Source: an uncultured Burkholderiales bacterium (GTDB lineage Bacteria; Pseudomonadota; Gammaproteobacteria; Burkholderiales; Burkholderiaceae_C). Taken from it: DNA of 62,114 nucleotides. Positions 34,690 to 43,009 of the stretch are shown here, piece after piece. The stretch lies in contig CAIPFK010000182.1 of the NCBI GenBank assembly GCA_903864315.1, positions 1 through 62,114 of the forward strand, read 5' to 3'. Made by a program: the position numbers and the translations under genes. The notes beneath the pieces are model-generated. The model worked only from the letters and a program-made list of their open reading frames with translations, made no database searches and was not told the DNA's origin. The number at the start of each line of letters is the position of its first letter. Positions within the stretch are counted from its first letter, which is position 1.

Positions 34690-35862
34690 TCAATCCGGCC
34701 AACCTTCTAGCAAATCCACTGGGTCGCCAAAAGCCCGCGCGGCTTCGATCACCCGTTTCTCGCGCAGGGCCAGCAAAAAACCATCTTGAACCAACACCGT
34801 GTTGCCTGCCACCACCGTGGAGTCCAAACTCACCAAGTCCATGTGGATGGGCGGCTCCTCCCAATTGGGCATGACTTTCTTGATGTGAGCCGAGGGCTGT
34901 TTGAGCTCAATGCCAAAATGCAAGGCCCCTGGCGAGTTCGATCCTGCAGGATAAATGCCATGGCGTGGTGCTTTGGGGTTGAAGCCACAACCGAGTTCCA
35001 CCAAAACGCCACCAACCAGCATCTCTTTGAGGATGTGAGCCTCTTTGGAGTCTCCCGTGACATCGGTGACTCGGTCGTTTTCAAAAACAACGCCAATGGG
35101 CTCATGAAACTCACTGGGAAAGCCCACAGCGAATTGCGGGTAAAAAACGCCATTCACATCATTGCGAGTCGCACCGCGGTCCATTTTGCTGCCCAAGGTG
35201 GTCCGGTCGTACAAGTTGGGGCCATGGGTTGGCACCCAATGCACATAGGCGCTGCTCTCATGCGCGGTGGTTTGACCTCGCCAGCGATTGGAGCTGAGCA
35301 TGTTGTCCCGCATCTCAGGGGTGAAGCGGGCTTGCCAATCACTGCCCCTGGGGTCGGTGATGCGCAAGGTGAATGACTCGCCTTGTGGGTACATCTCACG
35401 GGTTGCCCGGGTGATCTCCCCCACCAACTCCACAGGGAAACGCGCTTGTTCGGTTTTAAGAACATCGATATTTCTAAAGTAGGTCATCTTGACAGTTCTT
35501 TGCCCGGTGTCTTTTCTCACTTTCAAGCAATACGGGTCACCAATGGAGGCAAACCAGGTCGAGACCACCAAGGAGGCTTTTTCATAGACGGCCTTGAGTT
35601 CTTGCGGAAACACACCACTGTTCCAGTCGCGACTCATGTACATGTCGGGCTTCACACCCCTGGACTCGGCAATGCCAGCAATGGCGTGAAAGACGCGGGG
35701 ATCGATTAAAAAATCCGACAAAAATAGCAATGTATCCCCAGGCTTGATGGCAAACACTTTGATCATGTTGTCCACCGCTTGAAAATACTGCTGTGTGAGC
35801 AGCGTTTCATTGCGATTGTCGGGTGGCATGGAATCCAGATGGGGATGGATCAAGTCTTTCAT
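34690..35862 (-). CDS. M29-like (COG2309) metalloenzyme, leucyl aminopeptidase or 2,5-dihydroxypyridine dioxygenase type
   Basis: A 390-residue protein related to aminopeptidase T/M29 enzymes and to NicX-type 2,5-dihydroxypyridine dioxygenase. Both share an N-terminal Rossmann-like domain and a C-terminal metal site. Candidate ligands lie in VGFPSEFHEPIGVVFEND, ELGCGFNPKAPRHGIYPAG and HFGIELKQPSAH, and the acidic C-terminus fits. I cannot separate peptidase from ring-cleaving dioxygenase by motif. The start is the ATG at 35862 with AAGGA nine bases upstream. It follows a Bug gene by 19 bases on the same strand, which favours a small-molecule substrate over peptides. Confidence 0.8.
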   Translation of the reverse strand: MKDLIHPHLDSMPPDNRNETLLTQQYFQAVDNMIKVFAIKPGDTLLFLSDFLIDPRVFHAIAGIAESRGVKPDMYMSRDWNSGVFPQELKAVYEKASLVVSTWFASIGDPYCLKVRKDTGQRTVKMTYFRNIDVLKTEQARFPVELVGEITRATREMYPQGESFTLRITDPRGSDWQARFTPEMRDNMLSSNRWRGQTTAHESSAYVHWVPTHGPNLYDRTTLGSKMDRGATRNDVNGVFYPQFAVGFPSEFHEPIGVVFENDRVTDVTGDSKEAHILKEMLVGGVLVELGCGFNPKAPRHGIYPAGSNSPGALHFGIELKQPSAHIKKVMPNWEEPPIHMDLVSLDSTVVAGNTVLVQDGFLLALREKRVIEAARAFGDPVDLLEGWPD

Positions 35863-35881
35863 GGGGTATTGTCCTTGCAAG

Positions 35882-36841
35882 TTATTCAGCAGAAATTTTG
35901 AGTTGTTTGATCAGTCGTCCAAAGCGCTCGTGATCACTTTTCATGAGCGCGAGAAATTGTTCAGGCGTGTCCGTGGTGGCCTCATATCCAATGCTGGCAA
36001 AGCGCTCCTTGACCAAGGGGCTTTGCGAGGCTTGGGCCAAAATATCGTGCAACTTCGCGACCGTCTCGCGTGGAGTGCCCACGGGTGCCAAAAAGCCAAA
36101 TCGCCCCTCAGCCACCAAGTCCTTGTAACCCAACTCCAGCAAGGTCGGCAGTCCTGGCATCAAGGCGGAACGTGACCGGCCCGACACCGCCAACACCCGC
36201 AGTTTGCCCGAACGAACAAAGGCATCCACTGACCCCAGGTCTGCAAACATCATGTCCACATCCCCTGCCAAAATCGAAGCCACCGCAGGGGTCATGCCCT
36301 TGTAAGGCACTTGCAGCACATCCAACCCCGTGACTGCACTCAGCATCCCCATGGCCAAGTGCGAGACTGAGCCCGCGCCAGAGGTCGCAAACGTATAGCG
36401 CCCAGGTTGGTTGAGGCCCAACTTGATCAACTCCGCTGGCGTTTGGGCAGGCATTGAACTCTTCACAATCAAAGCATAGGGCGCCAAGGCGACATTGGAG
36501 ATGGGTGAAAAATCCTTCAAAGGGTCATAGCTGAGTTTGCTGTAGAGGTGAGGCGCAAAGGCCAAACTGCTTTGCCCAGCAATGAGCAATGTGTGGCCAT
36601 CGGCAGGTGCGTGCGCCACATAGGCTGTGCCCAAGGTGGCGCCCACTCCGCCTCGATTTTCAACAATGACCGAGACCGCCAATGCATCGCTTAATTTTTG
36701 CGCCATGGTGCGCGCAATGGTGTCGCTCGGCCCCCCAGCAGCAAAGGGCGACACGATGGTGATGGATTTGCTGGGAAAAGTTTGTGCGCAATTGGATTGC
36801 CATACCAAACTCATGAGACCCATCAAGCCCAACTTCATCAT
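35882..36841 (-). CDS. Bug-family periplasmic solute-binding protein
   Basis: A 319-residue Bug receptor. The signal peptide (MMKLGLMGLMSLVWQSNC) is followed by AQTFPSKSITIVSPFAAGGPSD, the first loop, and QVPYKGMTPAVASIL is the second. The start at 36841 gives a normal leader; the frame continues upstream to 36940 with a less typical N-terminus that overlaps the TauD stop region. Gene order TauD, Bug, M29-like metalloenzyme on one strand suggests a common pathway. Confidence 0.9.
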   Translation of the reverse strand: MMKLGLMGLMSLVWQSNCAQTFPSKSITIVSPFAAGGPSDTIARTMAQKLSDALAVSVIVENRGGVGATLGTAYVAHAPADGHTLLIAGQSSLAFAPHLYSKLSYDPLKDFSPISNVALAPYALIVKSSMPAQTPAELIKLGLNQPGRYTFATSGAGSVSHLAMGMLSAVTGLDVLQVPYKGMTPAVASILAGDVDMMFADLGSVDAFVRSGKLRVLAVSGRSRSALMPGLPTLLELGYKDLVAEGRFGFLAPVGTPRETVAKLHDILAQASQSPLVKERFASIGYEATTDTPEQFLALMKSDHERFGRLIKQLKISAE

Positions 36842-36942
36842 GAACTTCAAGGCGTAAGATCCACCCAACGCCGACCTCGAGCCAGGGATGGAGGCGACTC
36901 CAAAAAAATAGTGACAGACAGACAATTTCTTACTTCCCATCC

Positions 36943-37833
36943 TCAATAAGGCTTTTCCCCAAGAACGGTGATGCGTCTGAGTTTTCTGCGCTCGCTGGCG
37001 TCAAAATCAGTCCTGGCATGCTGTGAGCAACGGTTGTCCCACAAAATCAAATCCCCCACGCGCCACTGGTGGGCGTAATGAAAAGCCGCTTGTTCGGCAT
37101 GGTCAAAGAGGACGTTGAGCGTCTCATCGCTCTCGGCTTTGCTGAGTCCCTCGATGTGATCGGTCATCAGTCGGTTCACATAAAGCGCCTTCTTGCCTGT
37201 CACCGGATGGGTTCTGAAGACAGGGTGTGCGAAGTACTTGCCGCCTGCTTTGATTTGTGAGCCCCGCATGGTGCCATTGGACTCATAGTCGTACACATTC
37301 ACCGCCAATCGGCCTTCCAAGTGAGTCTTCAGCTCAGTGGGCAACGTTTCATAAGCTTTGTACATATTGGCAAACACCGTGTCACCGCCTTTGGACGGGA
37401 TTTCCATGGCATAGAGCATGGTGGCCATGGCGGGGACTTCCATGTAGCACTGGTCTGAGTGGAAATACATCTCCCCATCGGGCAAGGCACCAATCAGTTG
37501 GCCGTTTTCACGGATGTTGGAGATGTACATGACAGACGGGTGAGTGCCTCGTCCGTTGTGTTGATTGATGACCCCGGCCAATGTACCAAAGCGTTCGCCA
37601 AATCGCACCTGCTCCAACTCATCGAGATGCTGATCTCTAAAGAGCAAGATCAAGCCCTCGTGCCAGGCCGCAAGAATTTGATCAAACACATCTGCACCCA
37701 TGTCTTGCGCGAGGTCCACACCGCGGACCTCGCAACCAATCGCGCCAGAGATGGGACTCGTGACGAGATGGGTCACGTGTGAGTTGGCGGCCAATGTGTC
37801 ATTCATGATCGTGGTCTCGTGGAAGATATGCAT
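36943..37833 (-). CDS. TauD/TfdA-family Fe(II)/2-oxoglutarate dioxygenase
   Basis: A 296-residue dioxygenase. The iron ligands fit HSD in YFHSDQCYMEV and the distal His in DNRCSQHARTDF, with the 2-oxoglutarate-binding Arg in RRKLRRITV. Family members hydroxylate taurine, 2,4-D and other small acids, and the substrate cannot be told here. The start at 37833 is the first ATG; MNDTL at 37806 is the alternative. It lies between two Bug genes on the same strand, which could supply its substrate. Cytoplasmic. Confidence 0.92.
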   Translation of the reverse strand: MHIFHETTIMNDTLAANSHVTHLVTSPISGAIGCEVRGVDLAQDMGADVFDQILAAWHEGLILLFRDQHLDELEQVRFGERFGTLAGVINQHNGRGTHPSVMYISNIRENGQLIGALPDGEMYFHSDQCYMEVPAMATMLYAMEIPSKGGDTVFANMYKAYETLPTELKTHLEGRLAVNVYDYESNGTMRGSQIKAGGKYFAHPVFRTHPVTGKKALYVNRLMTDHIEGLSKAESDETLNVLFDHAEQAAFHYAHQWRVGDLILWDNRCSQHARTDFDASERRKLRRITVLGEKPY

Positions 37834-37932
37834 TTAAAGGTTGAAACAGGGCTATCGCCTCCAAGCCCATGACCACACTGAACTGCCTTGCAAAGCACTT
37901 GAACGTGTTGATCATCTGGACTCGCCAGGCAC

Positions 37933-39012
37933 TTACTCCGGTTTGATGTTCACATCCCGAATCACTTTGCCAAACCGGGCCAAATCTTTTTCAATCAACG
38001 TGGCAAACTCCTCGGGTGTGCCCATCAACACGTCGTAATACTGAACTTGAAGTTTTTCTTTGACCTCTTTCTTGGACAACATCGCATTCAAATCTTTGTT
38101 GATTTTTTGCACAATCTCTTTGGGTGTTTTGGCCGGCGCCAAGAGGCCAAACCACACATCAAAGTTGTAGCCCGGCAGACCTGACTCGCTCACCGTGGGA
38201 ATATCGGCCACCAAGTCACTGCGCTTTAAACCCGCAACGGCAAAGCCCTTGAGCTTGCCACTCTTGATGTGAGGGTTCATGTTGGCCACGGTGCTAAAGA
38301 GCACCTGGACCACGCCGGCAATCGCATCCGGAATGGCCGCCCCACACCCTTTGTAGGGCACGTGTTGGATTTTGATTTTGGCCATGGCGTTGAACATCTC
38401 ACCAGCGATGTGCTGGGGAGAGCCGTCTCCACAGGAGATGTAGTTCAGCTCCCCCGGGTGGCCCTTGGCATACTCGATCAACTCTTTGACCGAGTTCACT
38501 GGCACTTGGGCATTGACCCCCACCATGATGGGAGAGGTGGCGACGGTGCCGATGGGGGAGAAATCTTTCACCGCATCCCAAGGCGTGTTGTTGTACAAAC
38601 TTGGATTGATGGACAAATTGCTGGGCATCATCACCAAGGTGTAGCCGTCCGGTGATGATTTGGCAACCCGATCCGCCCCAATATTGCCGCCTGCACCGCC
38701 TTTGTTCTCGACGATGACGGGTTGTCCCCAGGTCTCACCCAACTTTTGCGCTAAAAAGCGGGCCATGGAATCGGTCCCCCCGCCAGCGGCGTAGGGCACC
38801 ACCACCGTGACGGTTTTGCTCGGCCATGGTGCAGGGGGCACCAGCACTTGGGCATGAAGGCATTGGCTGAGCAGCACCATCCACAGGAACCCCGCCCTTA
38901 AGCCGAAAACACTATAAACACTCCTGACACTCCTGATACTTCTGACACTCCCAGAACCGCACGCCCCCCAGTCTCCGGATGCACTCAAGCTGCAATTTTG
39001 TCCAATGCGCAT
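37933..39012 (-). CDS. Bug-family periplasmic solute-binding protein with repeat-bearing N-terminal leader
   Basis: A 359-residue reading, longer than the usual 320. The extra is at the N-terminus: MRIGQNCSLSASGDWGACGS is followed by RSIRSVRSV, coded by four degenerate 9-bp repeats, and only then a hydrophobic segment FGLRAGFLWMVLLSQCLHAQ. The first ligand loop TVVVPYAAGGGTDSMAR and HVPYKGCGAAIPDAIAG are Bug hallmarks. No better start exists downstream except TTG or the Met of WMVLL, which would leave too short a signal, so the ATG at 39012 (AAGAG upstream) is kept with doubt. Upstream lies the third copy of the shared motif. Confidence 0.88.
   Translation of the reverse strand: MRIGQNCSLSASGDWGACGSGSVRSIRSVRSVYSVFGLRAGFLWMVLLSQCLHAQVLVPPAPWPSKTVTVVVPYAAGGGTDSMARFLAQKLGETWGQPVIVENKGGAGGNIGADRVAKSSPDGYTLVMMPSNLSINPSLYNNTPWDAVKDFSPIGTVATSPIMVGVNAQVPVNSVKELIEYAKGHPGELNYISCGDGSPQHIAGEMFNAMAKIKIQHVPYKGCGAAIPDAIAGVVQVLFSTVANMNPHIKSGKLKGFAVAGLKRSDLVADIPTVSESGLPGYNFDVWFGLLAPAKTPKEIVQKINKDLNAMLSKKEVKEKLQVQYYDVLMGTPEEFATLIEKDLARFGKVIRDVNIKPE
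38918..38953. repeat. Four degenerate 9-bp tandem repeats inside the Bug leader
   Basis: Copies are acactcctg (38918-38926), acactcctg (38927-38935), atacttctg (38936-38944) and acactccca (38945-38953). The period is a multiple of three, so the reading frame is kept. Confidence 0.7.
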
Positions 39013-39328
39013 AATGATCTCTTTTCAACCCTATTGACGACCCGCAAGCTTGACGACGCTCAAGCCAAACTTCAAGGATCAAAAGCATGACCCGATCCTT
39101 GTTTTTCCTTGCACCACGGGCAATCCTCTAGCATCTTGCAAATGTGCCCGTGATGCAATCAGAGTAACCCTAAGTCAGGGAGTGAGGGGCGATGCACAAG
39201 GGGGCACCCAAAGCCACGAAAAAGCAGTTTCTAGGCATTTAGAATAGTATGAGACAAGTGGCCCAGAAGATTTTTGCACGACTTGCTCACTCGACCACCT
39301 CCTTTGTTTCCACTCATCTTCTTTCAAT
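39013..39328. other. Divergent promoter region between Bug and 3-hydroxyacyl-CoA dehydrogenase genes
   Basis: These 316 bases hold no gene. They contain the third copy of the shared motif (39154-39178) and no other clear element. Confidence 0.5.
39154..39178 (-). promoter_or_regulatory. Shared motif, copy 3 (upstream of a Bug gene)
   Basis: On the minus strand it reads TTAGGGTTACTCTGATTGC, with an 11-base exact core in common with the copy at 19192. The outer half is more decayed. It lies 141 bases upstream of the Bug start at 39012, in the same orientation as the other copies. Confidence 0.5.
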
Positions 39329-40864
39329 ATGCCGCATCCACACAACGTCTTCAACTTTGTTGCCATCTTGGGGGCTGGCGCCATGGGCAAAGGCATCGCA
39401 CAACTCATTGTGCAAGCGGGCGTCAAAGTGGTCATCTACGACACCAACCCCCAAGCACTTGAAAGCGCCAAGACGAGCATCACCCAGCAGTGGGAGAGGA
39501 TGCTCGAGAAAAACCGCATCACCCCCGAGGACCTCAAGGCCTATGCTAGCCGCCTCACCTTGGCCGCCCAGTTGGAGGACTTGCGCGAGTGCGATTTGGT
39601 GATCGAGGCCATTGTGGAGAACTTGACTGTCAAAGCGCAGGTGTTCAAATCCCTGGAGTCCATCCTCAAACCCGAGTGCCTGCTCACCTCCAACACGTCG
39701 TCTTTGAGCATCACCGCGATATCGAGCGCTTTGAACAACCCCAAACGGTTGCTGGGACTTCATTTCTTCAATCCCGTCATGCTCATGAAGGTGGTTGAGG
39801 TGATTCGGGGCCTGCACAGCCGCGCTGAGGACTCTGCGCGTTTGACTGAGTTTGTCAAACAATTGGGCCACACCCCGGTCTTGGCGCAAGACACCCCAGG
39901 CTTCATCGTCAACCACGCATCCCGCGGCTACTCGAGCGAGTCGCTTCGCATTGCGCAAGAAAGCATTGCCGAGTTTGCTCAAATCGACCTCATCTTGAGA
40001 GACCAAGCTGGCTTTAAGTTGGGGCCCTTTGAACTCTTGGATTTGACGGCCTTGGACGTCTCACACCCCGTGATGGAGGCCATCTATCACCAGTACTATG
40101 AAGAGCCCCGCTATCGCCCGAGCTACATCACCGCACAGCGTTTGGCAGGCGGCTTGCTTGGCAAAAAAGTGGGGCAAGGCTTTTACACCTACACCGATGG
40201 CGTCAAGCAACAAGCACCAGACATTCACGGCCCGCTCATCGACCGCGAAGATCTCCCCAGTGTGTGGGTATCGAGCAAGGCGGCCAGGCGCGCAGAGCTC
40301 TACGCTTTGTTCAAGGACCTCGAACTCCAGATCGAAACCACCGCAGCCCCAAGCGCTCAAGCACTGTGTTGGGTGGCTCCCTTGGGACTGGATGTCACCA
40401 CGGCTTGTGTTTTGGAAGGACTCGACCCATCGAGGACCGTGGGCATTGACATGCTGTTTGCGCCGAGTCAGACTCGGCGCTGGGTGATGGCCACCAACCC
40501 CGCACTTCGTGCCGACATGAAGCAAGCGGGGGAGTCTATGTTGCGCTTGGATTCCAAGGCGGTGAGCGTGATCAAAGACAGCGCAGGGTTTGTCACACAG
40601 CGAGTGCTCGCGTGCCTCATCAACATTTGCTGCGACATGTGCCAGCAAGGCATTTGCTCGCCCACCGATTTGGATTTGGCCGCCACCTTGGGGTTGGGGT
40701 ATCCAAGCGGTCCCTTGAGCATGGGAGATGCACTGGGGGGGCAAAACATTTTGGAGATCCTCTTCAATATGCAAACCGTCTACGCCGATCCACGCTACCG
40801 AGCCAGCCCTTGGCTCAGACGCCGTGCAGCCATGGGTTTGTCACTGCTTCATATGGAAGCCTAA
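39329..40864 (+). CDS. 3-hydroxyacyl-CoA dehydrogenase (PaaH/PaaC-like, duplicated C-terminal domain)
   Basis: A 511-residue enzyme. The NAD-binding motif ILGAGAMGKGIAQ (about 13-25) and LGLHFFNPVMLMKVVEVI with the catalytic His are present. The C-terminal 3HCDH domain is repeated: DTPGFIVNHASRGY and DSAGFVTQRVLACL. This length and arrangement match PaaH-type dehydrogenases of the phenylacetate or adipate-like routes, which oxidise 3-hydroxyadipyl-CoA, but chain specificity cannot be read. Start ATG at 39329. It is the first gene of a plus-strand unit with an APH-like protein, and it is divergent from a Bug gene. Confidence 0.92.
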   Translation: MPHPHNVFNFVAILGAGAMGKGIAQLIVQAGVKVVIYDTNPQALESAKTSITQQWERMLEKNRITPEDLKAYASRLTLAAQLEDLRECDLVIEAIVENLTVKAQVFKSLESILKPECLLTSNTSSLSITAISSALNNPKRLLGLHFFNPVMLMKVVEVIRGLHSRAEDSARLTEFVKQLGHTPVLAQDTPGFIVNHASRGYSSESLRIAQESIAEFAQIDLILRDQAGFKLGPFELLDLTALDVSHPVMEAIYHQYYEEPRYRPSYITAQRLAGGLLGKKVGQGFYTYTDGVKQQAPDIHGPLIDREDLPSVWVSSKAARRAELYALFKDLELQIETTAAPSAQALCWVAPLGLDVTTACVLEGLDPSRTVGIDMLFAPSQTRRWVMATNPALRADMKQAGESMLRLDSKAVSVIKDSAGFVTQRVLACLINICCDMCQQGICSPTDLDLAATLGLGYPSGPLSMGDALGGQNILEILFNMQTVYADPRYRASPWLRRRAAMGLSLLHMEA

Positions 40865-40914
40865 AGACCAGCCACCGGTTAGAGCCTCAAACCCCAAGAC
40901 CACCAAGGTGTCAC

Positions 40915-42021
40915 ATGTCTCTTGACGAATCCTTCCAAGGAACACAGATCCCAACTGGCAGCTTGCCCTTTGATCGCCAGCAACTCCTCGACTGGCTCCA
41001 TGACACTTTGGACAAAACCCTGCGGCTGGAAGGCCCCTGGAGCATTGAGCAGTTCAAAGGCGGTCAATCCAACCCCACTTACTTGCTGAAAAGCACCAAT
41101 GCGCAGTATGTCATGCGCACCAAGCCCGCTCCCAAAAGCCAACTGTTGCCCTCGGCCCATGCCATTGAACGCGAATTCAAAGTGATGAAAGCCTTGGGGG
41201 ACACGCCCGTTCCTGTGGCTCGAATGTTGGCCTTGTGTGAAGATGAGAGTGTCATCGGTCGAGCCTTTTATTTGATGAGCTATGTTCAAGGGCGGGTGTT
41301 TTGGGCGCCCGAGTTGCCCGGTTTGACCCGCCTAGAGCGCACCCAAGTGTTCAAGAGCATGAACCAAGTCTTGGCGGACATGCACTTGGTCAACTTGGAG
41401 GATGTGGGCTTATCGGACTATGGGCGCGCAGGGAATTATTTTGAGCGACAAATATCGCGTTGGAGTAAACAATACATCACCTCCATCACCGAGCCCATTG
41501 CCGAGATGGACCTATTGATGCAATGGTTGCCTGAGCACCTGCCATCCATTGCACAAGAACCTCGGCTGAGCTTGGTGCATGGGGACTTCAGGCTTGACAA
41601 TTTGATATTTGATACGAAGGACTCCAAAGTGCGTGCGGTGCTCGACTGGGAACTCTCCACCTTGGGGCATCCCTTGGCCGATTTGAGTTATCAGTGCATG
41701 GCCTGGCACATTGAACCGCAAGAGTTTCGCGGTTTGGCCGGCCTCGATTTGGCAACCCTGGGCATCCCGAGTGAGCGTCAATACATCGAGTGGTATTGCG
41801 AGAAAACGCAGTTTGCAACGCCCGCTCAACTCGAAGGCGACTGGCACTTCTTTTTGGCCTACAACCTCTTTCGCATTGCCGCCATATTGCAAGGCATTGC
41901 CAAACGCATTGAGGCGGGGACAGCGAGCTCAGAGCAGGCGCAAAACGCTGCCAAGCGGGCCAGGCCTTTGGCACAACATGCGTGGCATCATGCCAAGATT
42001 CATCGGCAACTCAACGGTTGA
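40915..42021 (+). CDS. Phosphotransferase-family protein (APH/ACAD10-11 N-domain type)
   Basis: A 368-residue protein kinase-like phosphotransferase. Brenner's motif LVHGDFRLDNLIFD and the metal-binding LDWELSTLGHPLADL are intact; QSNPTYLL and YVMRTKP mark the N-lobe with its ATP-binding Lys/Arg. Related domains in ACAD10/11 phosphorylate 4-hydroxyacyl-CoA before dehydration, which would fit a neighbour acting on hydroxyacyl-CoA. AAGGTG precedes the ATG at 40915; longer in-frame readings lie inside the previous gene. The gap to the dehydrogenase gene is 50 bases. Confidence 0.9.
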   Translation: MSLDESFQGTQIPTGSLPFDRQQLLDWLHDTLDKTLRLEGPWSIEQFKGGQSNPTYLLKSTNAQYVMRTKPAPKSQLLPSAHAIEREFKVMKALGDTPVPVARMLALCEDESVIGRAFYLMSYVQGRVFWAPELPGLTRLERTQVFKSMNQVLADMHLVNLEDVGLSDYGRAGNYFERQISRWSKQYITSITEPIAEMDLLMQWLPEHLPSIAQEPRLSLVHGDFRLDNLIFDTKDSKVRAVLDWELSTLGHPLADLSYQCMAWHIEPQEFRGLAGLDLATLGIPSERQYIEWYCEKTQFATPAQLEGDWHFFLAYNLFRIAAILQGIAKRIEAGTASSEQAQNAAKRARPLAQHAWHHAKIHRQLNG

Positions 42022-42198
42022 TGAAGTCGCTCGCCCAAGGCTCATCACAAGTGGGGGGCAAGCGCTGCCATCATCCCAAGCCTGACTTAGAATGACGGTT
42101 TCTCGAATCAATTCGATGCGGTGCGCTCGCTTGGGTGACATCGACACATCGCCATGACTTGAGCCCAGCTTTTTTATCACCTCCACGAAGGATCATCA

Positions 42199-42903
42199 AT
42201 GATTGAAGTTTATTCTTGGCCCACCCCCAACGGCCACAAAGTCCACATCATGCTCGAAGAGTGTGGCTTCAAACTCAACCGCGACTGGAAGGCCATTCCC
42301 ATCAACATTGGCCAAGGCGACCAGTTCAAGCCTGAGTTTTTAAATATCAGTCCCAACAACAAAATCCCGGCCCTCGTGGACCCCCACGGACCCGACGGCA
42401 AACCCATTCATCTGTTCGAGTCGGGCGCGATTTTGCTGTACTTGGCCGCCAAAACCGGAAAATTTCTCCCCAAAACCGACCGCGCCAAGTTTGAAGTCTT
42501 GGAGTGGCTCATGTTCCAAATGGGCGGGGTAGGACCCATGCTGGGACAAACTCACCATTTCAGAATGTACGCCCCGGAGAAAATTGAGTACGCCATCAAC
42601 CGCTACAGTCAAGAGACCAAACGACTGTATGGCGTGATGGACAAGCGACTACAAACAAGCAAGTTCTTGGGTGGTAAAACCTACAGCATTGCCGACATGG
42701 CCGTGTATCCTTGGCTCAGAAGTTGGCAAAACCAGGGCATCGATTGGGCCGACTACCCCACCTTGAAGGCTTGGTATGACGCGATTGATGCAAGACCGGC
42801 CGTCAAACGTGGTGTTCAAGTGCTGGCAGACCTCAGAAAACCCGTGCATGATGCCAAAGCCAAAGAGATCCTCTTTGGCAAAACACAGTACGAAAAACGA
42901 TAA
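42199..42903 (+). CDS. Glutathione S-transferase, Nu-class-like (YfcG/YghU type)
   Basis: A 234-residue GST. The N-terminal thioredoxin-like domain begins IEVYSWPTPNGHKVHIMLEE, with the TPN signature of Nu-class enzymes such as YfcG. KIPALVD and ESGAILLYLA (glutathione-binding Pro and Glu-Ser) follow, and the C-terminal all-helical domain includes YSIADMAVYPWL. Nu-class enzymes have disulfide-reductase or peroxidase activity with glutathione. It is followed by a clear intrinsic terminator, so it is the last gene of its unit. Confidence 0.93.
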   Translation: MIEVYSWPTPNGHKVHIMLEECGFKLNRDWKAIPINIGQGDQFKPEFLNISPNNKIPALVDPHGPDGKPIHLFESGAILLYLAAKTGKFLPKTDRAKFEVLEWLMFQMGGVGPMLGQTHHFRMYAPEKIEYAINRYSQETKRLYGVMDKRLQTSKFLGGKTYSIADMAVYPWLRSWQNQGIDWADYPTLKAWYDAIDARPAVKRGVQVLADLRKPVHDAKAKEILFGKTQYEKR

Positions 42904-42940
42904 AACACACTCGCACGGGTCTAGGCTGACCTCTACAACC

Positions 42941-42966
42941 AGCGGCCCAGCGGGGCCGCTTTTTTG
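42941..42966 (+). terminator. Intrinsic (rho-independent) terminator
   Basis: AGCGGCCC-AGCG-GGGCCGCT is a perfect 8-bp stem with a 4-base loop (42941-42960), followed directly by TTTTTG. It starts 38 bases after the GST stop and is the clearest intrinsic terminator in the window. Confidence 0.93.
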
Positions 42967-43009
42967 TGGCTCAAGTCTTGACTTTATCGGTGGGATTTTT
43001 TTGTGTCTT

